From assembly GCA_022576105.1 (NCBI GenBank), contig JACZRM010000079.1, positions 1 to 7,575 of the forward strand: a DNA stretch of 7,575 nt, written 5' to 3'. Origin of the DNA: Chloroflexota bacterium. Its GTDB lineage: Bacteria > Chloroflexota > Dehalococcoidia > UBA3495. This document shows positions 1 through 5,825 of the stretch, in pieces. How positions within the stretch are numbered: the stretch's first letter is position 1; each line of letters begins with the position of its first letter. A model generated the notes under the pieces. It had not been told where the DNA came from, made no database searches, and saw only the letters and a list, made by a program, of their open reading frames with translations. Position numbers and translations under genes: made by a program.

Positions 1-33
1 GGAGGTCCTTAACGCGGAGGAGAGGCTCGCGAT
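1..33 (-). other. Downstream edge of the transport operon, no gene assigned
   Basis: These bases follow the stop codon of the OppC-type permease on the minus strand. No hairpin with a T-run is visible, so transcription probably continues past the window edge. The minus strand here contains TTAAGGAC, which could serve as a ribosome binding site for a next gene starting just outside. In this transporter family the two ATPase genes (DppD/DppF type) commonly follow the permeases, so that is the expected content, but it cannot be seen here. Confidence 0.35.
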
Positions 34-1389
34 TCATCGCTCCCTCAGCCTGGGGTTAAAGATGCGGTCCAGCGTAAAACCCAACATGGCGAAGCCCAAC
101 CCCGTGAGCATCAGCAGCACCGCCGGGCCCAGCACCCAGTAGTAATACCCTTTGTAGAGCGCGCCGTTTTGTTGGGCGTCGTTGAGCACCTTGCCCCAGG
201 TGGGCAGCACTGGGTCTCCCAGTCCCAAGATGGCCAGAGAAGCTTCCAGAAAGACGAAGGCGGGTATCAAAGTGACAAAACCGGGCACCAGTATCGGGAT
301 GACCCTGGGGACCATGTACAGCAGAATGATGCGCCGGTTGCCCGCGCCGTAAGCGCGCGCCGCCTCAATGTAGGACGACTCACGCACCTGCAGGAAGATG
401 GCCCGGTACACTTTGATGGAAGCGCTGAATACGCCCAGCAAAATGACGATTCCCAGGATGAGCCAGATACTCCGAGAGTATAACGTCCCCACCAGGATGA
501 GGATGGGCAGTCCGGGAAGGATCATGTTCAACTCGGTAATCCGTTGAATGGAAGCATCGGTCCATTTTCCGTACCAGACACCGATGGCGGCGATAATTAG
601 CGTGCTGATGCTGGAGCCTACCGCGGCCAGGAGGCCGAAGGCCAGCGCGATGGCAGCCCCCCAGAGCAGCGCCACGGTGAGGTCACGTCGCCGGTGGTCG
701 GTACCGGCCAGGCCGTGCACCTTGCCGTAGACCACCAGCTTTGCATCAAAGTCAGACCCCGGTTCGAACACCAGACCCTCCACCAACAATGTATGGCGGC
801 CCTTGAGGGGCTTCAACGGTTCTGCGCCAGGGCCTGCCCTGAGCGAAGTCGAAGGGTCGGCAAAGAGGCCTATCTCCGCCGACTGCCCGTCCAGCCGTCG
901 GGCCAAGCGCCGGTCCAGGGATATGGAGTACCGCTCTGATGCGCCCACGCTGCGCTCTCCCAAGGACAGCGTTCGGCCATCCGGCGTCAGCCAAAACAGC
1001 GTCACGTGGGGAGGACGCTCACTGAACTTGGCATCGAAAAACAGGTTAAGCTCGCTGGGAAATTCATCATAAGCGTAGTCGAACTCCAGGGAGATCTGTA
1101 CGCTGGTTATAGTGTCCGATATAGCTTCCACCCGCTTGGTGTCAGCTTGCCGGCTGTCCACGACAATGGTGCTAGGCAGTTTGTTCCCCCGGAACAGATT
1201 CACCCACGCGGGTTGGGCGTTCCTGGGGTGCTCAATCCAGATTCCCTCGCCGCCCCGCCAGAGCCGCACCGCTTCATTGTAAGGAATAGCAATTACGCCG
1301 TAGAGGGCCATGCCTACCAGACCCGCAATGATGGCCAGGCCTACCAGAGCGGAGGAATAGTGGGGCACCTCCCGCAACAGGCCGATCAT
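34..1389 (-). CDS. ABC transporter permease, OppC/DppC type, with large extracytoplasmic insert
   Basis: Inner-membrane permease subunit of a peptide/nickel-class ABC importer. Residues about 13-35 form the first membrane helix. GTDHRRRDL at 229-237 is the equivalent of the family's GTD..GRD segment and leads into the conserved permease core. The core has further helices near 238-272, 285-302, 306-325, 367-388 and 416-440. The EAA loop that docks on the ATPase lies at about 337-365 (ESSYIEAARAYGAG, then VPRVIP). The protein has 451 residues, where the family usually has about 280-320. The extra length lies between helix 1 and GTD, a roughly 190-residue stretch rich in short alternating hydrophobic segments (for example residues 98-134), probably a beta-rich domain outside the membrane. 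Residues 178-186 are encoded by a dispersed repeat (832-861). The ATG overlaps the stop of the upstream permease as ATGA, with GGGGAAAG ahead of it, so translation is probably coupled. Substrate is unknown; oligopeptide is the default guess. Confidence 0.93.
   Translation of the reverse strand: MIGLLREVPHYSSALVGLAIIAGLVGMALYGVIAIPYNEAVRLWRGGEGIWIEHPRNAQPAWVNLFRGNKLPSTIVVDSRQADTKRVEAISDTITSVQISLEFDYAYDEFPSELNLFFDAKFSERPPHVTLFWLTPDGRTLSLGERSVGASERYSISLDRRLARRLDGQSAEIGLFADPSTSLRAGPGAEPLKPLKGRHTLLVEGLVFEPGSDFDAKLVVYGKVHGLAGTDHRRRDLTVALLWGAAIALAFGLLAAVGSSISTLIIAAIGVWYGKWTDASIQRITELNMILPGLPILILVGTLYSRSIWLILGIVILLGVFSASIKVYRAIFLQVRESSYIEAARAYGAGNRRIILLYMVPRVIPILVPGFVTLIPAFVFLEASLAILGLGDPVLPTWGKVLNDAQQNGALYKGYYYWVLGPAVLLMLTGLGFAMLGFTLDRIFNPRLRER
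832..861. repeat. Short dispersed palindromic repeat, translated in frame inside the permease
   Basis: The minus strand reads CCTTCGACTTCGCTCAGG followed by GCAGGC. I recognise this core from many Chloroflexota and other environmental genomes, where its translations (STSLRAG, FDFAQG, ALSEVEG, PERSRR) recur in unrelated hypothetical proteins. The imperfect arms 832-840 and 853-861 match at 7 of 9 positions. Within the permease it encodes DPSTSLRAG (residues 178-186) without breaking the frame. Other frames across it are also open and show the same well-known peptides. This is a recognition from memory, and only one copy lies in this window. I see no transposase of the RAYT type nearby. Confidence 0.75.
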
Positions 1390-2522
1390 GTTTTACTTTC
1401 CCCGCCGATCTTCACCCTGGGGTCTACCAGGGCGTAGAAAATATCCAGCAGAAAGACCGTCAGGCCCAGGAGGTAGGCGTAAATGACGACTGAAGCTACG
1501 ATCACCGGGATGTCGAACTGGCCGATGGCTTGAAACAGAAGCCTCCCCAGTCCCGGCCAGTTGAACACGGTCTCCAGGATGATGGAGCCGCTCCACAGGC
1601 CGATAATACCCAGCGCGAAATTGGTGATGATTGTGGGCAGGGTGGGGCGCAGAATGTACCTGCGCTCAATTACCGCTGATGGCAGCCCTTTGGCCTTGGC
1701 CATTTCCACGTAGTCTTCACTGGCGTAGATTAGAAAGAAGGTCCTCCAGGAATACATGGATAGAAAGATGGAGCTGATAACCAGGGCCGCCACCGGCAAT
1801 ATCATGTGCCGGAGGACGCTCAGGGCGTAGGCCGGTGTGCTCTCCGGCGGAGGCGCGTCCACCAGGCCGCCGAATGGGAGCAGCTTGAGCAATGAGGCAA
1901 ATATGAGAATGAGAAATATCCCGTAAAACCAGGAAGGAGCCGCCGATGTGGGGGCCAGGGCCACCACCGTCCGGTCCAGGAAGCTCCCGTAGCGCCGGGA
2001 GAGGAAAAGGGCCAGGAAGATGGCCACAAAGAAGAGCCCAAAAAAAGTGGTGGCAAATAGCAAAAGAGTGGCCGGCAGGCGCTCCAGCAAGATCAGGCGC
2101 ACTTGTCGGGAGCCGCTGTCGCTGGTCAATTGTTCGGCGCGCCCTAGATTCAAGGAGAGGGCGTCGATGAGGTAGGTGAAGCTCCGCCAGATAAACGGCT
2201 GGTCCAGCCTCAAGCGCTTGATCTCCAACTGTACTTCCTGCTCGATCAACTTCTTTAGCTCGCCGGGAGGCAGGGCTTGAAGATCGGGGTCGGACAGGAC
2301 GTGGGCGCCCGCCGCCTCCCGAGCTTGGGCGATTCGTATGTTGTCCACGTGGCCGCCCATGTTGGTAATCAGCACCGTCAAGTACACGCCAACTACCACG
2401 GTTAGCAGCAGGGACACCGCTCTAAGGAGGGCGTAGCGGGCTACGCGCGTAAAGGTGTCGGAGAACAAGGCTCTTGGCCACCGCTGGAGCCATTTCACCT
2501 GCGGGAAGGATATCCTGGCCAT
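1386..2522 (-). CDS. ABC transporter permease, OppB/DppB type
   Basis: Partner inner-membrane permease of the importer. The 378-residue chain has a first helix at about 31-53, an extracytoplasmic section, and further helices near 150-174, 186-214, 240-262, 300-322 and 338-362. The family landmark LRLDQPF..RSFTYLIDALSLNLG (about 104-127) matches the usual GLD.P....Y..W......DLG segment. The EAA loop is at about 269-296 (EDYVEMAKAKGLPSAVIERRYILRPTLP). The chain ends with the usual DPRVKIG. The PGDP motif that normally follows helix 1 is missing; GGHVDNIR stands in its place. It ends in an ATGA overlap with the OppC-type permease. The ATG is preceded by AGTGATGAC and no clear Shine-Dalgarno sequence, and the repeat element begins only 14 bases upstream, so the start or its expression could be affected by that element. 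A downstream GTG at residue 9 is a possible but less attractive start. Confidence 0.92.
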   Translation of the reverse strand: MARISFPQVKWLQRWPRALFSDTFTRVARYALLRAVSLLLTVVVGVYLTVLITNMGGHVDNIRIAQAREAAGAHVLSDPDLQALPPGELKKLIEQEVQLEIKRLRLDQPFIWRSFTYLIDALSLNLGRAEQLTSDSGSRQVRLILLERLPATLLLFATTFFGLFFVAIFLALFLSRRYGSFLDRTVVALAPTSAAPSWFYGIFLILIFASLLKLLPFGGLVDAPPPESTPAYALSVLRHMILPVAALVISSIFLSMYSWRTFFLIYASEDYVEMAKAKGLPSAVIERRYILRPTLPTIITNFALGIIGLWSGSIILETVFNWPGLGRLLFQAIGQFDIPVIVASVVIYAYLLGLTVFLLDIFYALVDPRVKIGGESKT

Positions 2523-2536
2523 GTCATCACTGCTTA

Positions 2537-2720
2537 TTTAGAGTCTCTAACAAAATGACTAACTGCTCATCCCAAGGCTGTAGTTAGTGAGCAATCTCAA
2601 ATCCCCCATCCCCCTCTGCAAAGGGGGCTATCGACTCTCCCCCTTTCGAAAAGGGGGGACTGAGGGGGATTTCCTCGATCCTCAGGGCAACTTGCATTTC
2701 ATTTTGTTAGGAGTTCTTAA
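2537..2720. mobile_element. MITE-like element with imperfect terminal inverted repeats
   Basis: CTAACAAAATGA at 2547-2558 recurs as an exact inverted copy at 2699-2710. Extending outward to 2537-2558 and 2699-2720 gives 17 matches in 22. The enclosed stretch of about 184 bases has no coding capacity and carries a nested palindrome (2599-2672). This size and layout suit a non-autonomous miniature element. No clean target-site duplication is visible at the ends, although both ends are A/T-rich, so the boundaries are provisional. It fills most of the 212-base gap between the binding-protein stop and the OppB-type permease start. Confidence 0.5.
2599..2672. repeat. Nested three-stem C-run/G-run palindrome
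   Basis: The outer arms AAATCCCCC (2599-2607) and GGGGGATTT (2664-2672) are perfectly complementary. Inside them lie two hairpins: CCCCCT (2610-2615) with AGGGGG (2622-2627), and CCCCCTTT (2639-2646) with AAAGGGGG (2650-2657) around a CGA loop. Together they can fold into a three-way-junction shape in RNA or single-stranded DNA. Repeats built from AAATCCCCC and AAAGGGGG blocks are, to my knowledge, dispersed through many bacterial genomes. In the transcript it lies between the binding-protein gene and the permease genes, where a strong fold could stabilise the upstream message or partly stop transcription. There is no T-run directly after it, so it is not a classical terminator. Confidence 0.7.
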
Positions 2721-2734
2721 GACCTTTTCGAGCT

Positions 2735-5308
2735 CTAGGGACCAACGGTCACAAATGAAAACTTTTCGAAGGAAGGGATACTCACCAGCTTGGAGACTAC
2801 CACTACTTCAAGACGGGTTGACCCGATCTCCAGGTCGGCGGTTTGCTCTGAGGTGAGGTTTACCTCCCACATCCCGTCGGAGGTCGGCTGTGCGTCGGCC
2901 ACCGTTACCAATTCGCCACGGGCATCTAACAGCAGAAACCGGGCGAACTCCACATCGTCCACCGGGTAAGGCTCACCTCTGAATGTAACCCGGACCGTAA
3001 ATTGGGCTGCCTCTCCGGTGGTAACCCGAGTGGGACCGGAGATGTCAACTTGCGGAATCCTGGGGGAGGAGAAGCGCTGCCACTTATCGGGCGGGTCTGG
3101 AAACCGGTCGAATCGGCGGAGCACCACAACTTTTTCGGTGGTATGCACCGAAGCCAGGTAAAAAGGCCCCTGGCCTACCCAGAAGTGTCCTCTGGCGTCC
3201 TGCCACTCGCCCAGCAGCCGGTGGCGCTCTTGGGCTTGGGCGGCACTGATGTATTGGCCCGCGGTCTTGGCGTAAGGAATGAACGCCTCCTGCCTGGCCT
3301 GGGCGTTATAGCGCTCCAGAATTGGCATGCTGGGGCCGGCAATGTAGTTCATCCACTCCACTTCAAGCTGGTCAGCCTTGCTGGAAGAAAAGGCCAGCTC
3401 CCGGTTCTGCTCCGCCAGGATGCCCAGCGCCAGGCTGGGCCAGGGCGTGTCAGTGAACAGGTAACCGGCCCGAGACGCGGCGATGGTCTCCGCGTCGGGA
3501 AATATCTGGTCGCTGTAGACTTCCACCACCAGGGGGTCTTCCTGAACGATGCGTAATCCCCGGTAGTGACGGAGGAAGGTCTCCAGAGAGGGGACCTCGG
3601 CTTCATCGAAAAGAGGACTTTCCGGTTTAGACCGGTCAAAAAGCATGATGAAGCTGACTATCATGTCTCCCAGGGACAACTTGCTGCCATCGTGCCACTC
3701 TGTTGAGTATAGGTCATCCGGGTAGCGGATCACCGTCTTGGTCCGGGCCGTGAGGCCTTCCGGGTGCTGCTCCCCGACGGTGATGAAGCTTTCTGTAGTG
3801 GCATCCCAGTTAATCCAGGCATCGGCGGGCACGTTAATAGAAGGTACGAAAATTAGCTCCAGCCAGTCATGGGTCCTGGTAACCGGCGTGCCCACCTCCA
3901 CGAACACCTGGGCATGTTCCAGCCGCTGCGGCCAGGCAAGGCCGGTAAAAGGGTCGGGCAGGGTAGCGCTCTCGGTGGTGGCGCGAATAATCATCAGATC
4001 ATAAATCCAGTTGCTGCCCGCCACCGGGTTCCAGGGCTCAGTCAGGATGCTGGGAGTCCCGAAGGTTATCCGCTCCTGTTCCTGTGCTGGGTCGACAAAG
4101 CCCAGGGTGTAGGGCCACAGCCCCGAACCGGAAACGCCTCCAGCCAGATCGGCGGCCAGGCTAACTTCAGTCCGGCGGGGCCAGACGTTAATGCTATCAA
4201 CCAACCAAATACGAATGGAATCCTGCATGGCCAGTTCCAGCGCCCTGGCCATTAGCCGCTGCCGGTCTTCCCAGGTAGGATAGTCACGACGGCCCAGAGT
4301 GTCTGCCACCTCGTCTAACTCCGGTACCGGCGTATACGCTTGCCAGAGCAGCTCGGGCCTGCCCCGGGAAGTGTAGAAGAAGTTGAAGTTACCTGCTTGG
4401 TCTCGGCTGATGGCCGTGGATATCCAGCCGCCGGTATAGAGGTGCCAGCGACCTTCGGCCGGGTCGCCGCCGATCCAGAGGGGGGAAGCCTCGGCAGCGG
4501 TCTTGTACTGCCGGTCAACGGTGAAACCCTGGTCTTCCAGGAGTGCGGCGATGTAATCACCGGTGCCCCTTCTTTCATCTTCCACCCGGATCAGGAAAAT
4601 AATCCGCACCGGTTCCCCCTGGTAGTGCCACTTACCATCCTGCAGCACTGCGCCCAGTCCTTCCATTTCCCTGGTAATGACGGCCCGGGCCTGTTTGGGG
4701 TTATGCGCGTAGCGGACTTCCAGGGCCCTGGCCACGGCGGACAGGCGGGCGTAATCCGGAAAGGTGGTGTTAAGCGGCAAATATCTGGGTACAGCCAGGC
4801 CTCCGTAAATCTCCTCGACTATGTGGTCGCGGTCCACCAGCCAGTTCATGGCCTCACGAATGGCTGGAACGTGGAAAGGGTTGAGAACGTCGGTCTCGGG
4901 GAAAGTGGGTCCAACGGGATTGAAGGTCAGCTCGGTGTATGACCCATAGGAGATGTCGTGGTCCATGACCGCAGAGTCCTTTATGCGTCGCTCACGGTCG
5001 GGATCAGAGGTGCCGGAGGCGTACAAATGTACATCGCCGGCTTCAATCATTGCCAGGATTTTGTCGAAGTCGGGTTCTTCAATGAAGACCACTTCCTGAA
5101 CCGGTCGCAATCCGACCTGGGCCGGGCTGGCCTCGGCCGGCGTCGCTGGCGTTGACGTTGCCGTTTGGGTCAGAGCAGGCCCGCCAACCGGGGTTGCATC
5201 TGTTGTAGGCGCCTCGGTAGGTTCCGGTCCGGTACAGGCAATGGCCAGGACCGCCAGGGCCAATGCAATGGCGCTCCACCAACCCGTGATAGCCTTCTGC
5301 TTTGGCAT
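2735..5308 (-). CDS. Lipoprotein solute-binding protein, SBP_bac_5 family, apparently circularly permuted
   Basis: Extracytoplasmic binding subunit of the importer, 857 residues where the family usually has 500-600. The N-terminus is a lipoprotein signal (hydrophobic 11-24, LAIAC with lipid-bearing Cys25, although -3 is Ala rather than Leu), then a Thr/Pro/Ala-rich linker to about 65. Residues 70-400 resemble the C-terminal half of DppA-like proteins: VVFIEEPDFDKILAMIEAGDVHL (IeF.i.pd....aL..GeiD), NPFHVPAIREAMNWLVDRDHIVEEIYGG (146-170, the PFdD.rVRqAl.yAid segment), then NPKQARAVI and the late GW..........N....Y region. Residues 413-745 resemble the N-terminal half: EPWNP (424-428), WHDGSKLSLGDMIVSFIMLFD (538-558) and GQGPFYLASV (712-721). 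Residues 750-857 look like an Ig-like beta domain (alternating strands, ISGPTRVTTGEAAQFTVRV). The ATG at 5308 has AAGGGGGG five bases ahead of it and a candidate promoter at 5360-5389. Function as a peptide binder is inferred from family and neighbours. Confidence 0.9.
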   Translation of the reverse strand: MPKQKAITGWWSAIALALAVLAIACTGPEPTEAPTTDATPVGGPALTQTATSTPATPAEASPAQVGLRPVQEVVFIEEPDFDKILAMIEAGDVHLYASGTSDPDRERRIKDSAVMDHDISYGSYTELTFNPVGPTFPETDVLNPFHVPAIREAMNWLVDRDHIVEEIYGGLAVPRYLPLNTTFPDYARLSAVARALEVRYAHNPKQARAVITREMEGLGAVLQDGKWHYQGEPVRIIFLIRVEDERRGTGDYIAALLEDQGFTVDRQYKTAAEASPLWIGGDPAEGRWHLYTGGWISTAISRDQAGNFNFFYTSRGRPELLWQAYTPVPELDEVADTLGRRDYPTWEDRQRLMARALELAMQDSIRIWLVDSINVWPRRTEVSLAADLAGGVSGSGLWPYTLGFVDPAQEQERITFGTPSILTEPWNPVAGSNWIYDLMIIRATTESATLPDPFTGLAWPQRLEHAQVFVEVGTPVTRTHDWLELIFVPSINVPADAWINWDATTESFITVGEQHPEGLTARTKTVIRYPDDLYSTEWHDGSKLSLGDMIVSFIMLFDRSKPESPLFDEAEVPSLETFLRHYRGLRIVQEDPLVVEVYSDQIFPDAETIAASRAGYLFTDTPWPSLALGILAEQNRELAFSSSKADQLEVEWMNYIAGPSMPILERYNAQARQEAFIPYAKTAGQYISAAQAQERHRLLGEWQDARGHFWVGQGPFYLASVHTTEKVVVLRRFDRFPDPPDKWQRFSSPRIPQVDISGPTRVTTGEAAQFTVRVTFRGEPYPVDDVEFARFLLLDARGELVTVADAQPTSDGMWEVNLTSEQTADLEIGSTRLEVVVVSKLVSIPSFEKFSFVTVGP

Positions 5309-5359
5309 TTCCGCCCCCCTTCCCCACCAGGCAGGCCAGCAGGATCAAACTGTGGCGCT

Positions 5360-5389
5360 ATTGTAGCCTGTAGGATTGGATTTAGGAAA
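5360..5389 (-). promoter_or_regulatory. Candidate sigma70-type promoter for the binding-protein operon
   Basis: On the minus strand TACAAT (5365 to 5360) is a good -10 box, five of six to consensus. The -35 position (5389 to 5384) reads TTTCCT, only three of six, with an 18-base spacer. Transcription would start near 5353 and give a leader of about 45 bases before the ATG at 5308. The weak -35 suggests either low basal strength or help from an activator, but no clear operator repeat is visible. Confidence 0.4.
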
Positions 5390-5581
5390 CACCCCGGCCC
5401 GCGCAGATGTAGAGAAACTGACCTCTCCCCCTGAAATAAGTCCACCGGAAGTGAGGTCCGATACAATTTATGAGCTCGGAGGGGCTCAACTAGGTTCTAT
5501 GAGACGTTGACTGGAGAATGGAGGAGATTAGGGCAATGCCGCTGCCCAGAGAGTAACCGGTGGTCCGGCGAATATGAGAAA

Positions 5582-5604
5582 GTCCCCGGCGTGAGCCAGG
5601 GGAC
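5582..5604 (-). terminator. Possible weak terminator after the amidase gene
   Basis: The minus strand folds as GTCCCC, T bulge, GGC, loop TCAC, GCC, GGGGAC: a nine-pair stem with one bulged base. It is followed by TTTCTCATATT, a short interrupted T-run. On the plus strand the following bases (GCTTGTG) are not T-rich, so the minus direction fits better. It lies about 220 bases past the amidase stop, which is far for its own terminator, but it separates the amidase transcript from the binding-protein promoter. Confidence 0.35.
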
Positions 5605-5825
5605 GCTTGTGTGCGGTAAGGCACTAGAAGTTATTTCTTCTTAGTTGTTGTCCTTAACAATCTTCCTCTTCCTCTTCCCCGTCACGATCATAATATTCTC
5701 GCAGAATAGCCGGACTGCAGGTTAGGAGGTAGATAGTTGAGGGGGTACTATGGGCGAATAGTGTCAACGATCGTTCATTTTTCAAAGCCAGTTGTTGGGC
5801 TCACAGAGTCTCCCCACAGACCCAG

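Larger units (their letters stand above)
5309..5825. other. 517-base gap between amidase and binding-protein genes
   Basis: No convincing gene lies here. Next to the binding-protein start are its ribosome binding site and a candidate promoter. Further right is a GC-rich hairpin (5582-5604). Pyrimidine-rich TCTTCC repeats occupy 5661-5680. On the minus strand 5654-5800 is open for 48 codons, lacks an ATG (only a TTG is usable, without a Shine-Dalgarno sequence), and would end in a run of five Glu; it may be a decayed gene end or chance. A TACAAT on the plus strand at 5462-5467 has no gene to serve. Confidence 0.6.

Noticed and set aside
1006..1437. 143-residue plus-strand open frame crossing the permease overlap
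   Set aside because: It runs antisense across two well-supported permease genes; a shadow frame.
2520..2735. Target-site duplication for the MITE-like element
   Set aside because: No matching short direct repeat is found at 2530-2536 versus 2721-2727; only loose A/T-rich similarity.
3002..3556. 184-residue open frame on the plus strand
   Set aside because: Antisense to the binding-protein gene, with no ribosome binding site and no family pattern.
4340..4942. 200-residue open frame on the plus strand
   Set aside because: It lies fully antisense to the binding-protein gene, has no recognisable domain, and its composition (many Gly, Val, Gln) is what a reversed GC-rich gene gives.
5462..5467. 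Plus-strand TACAAT as a promoter
   Set aside because: No -35 box at suitable distance and no plus-strand gene downstream.
5531..5547. GGGCA...TGCCC hairpin, considered as part of an RNA gene
   Set aside because: Only five pairs, with no neighbouring arms to make a tRNA or known small RNA.
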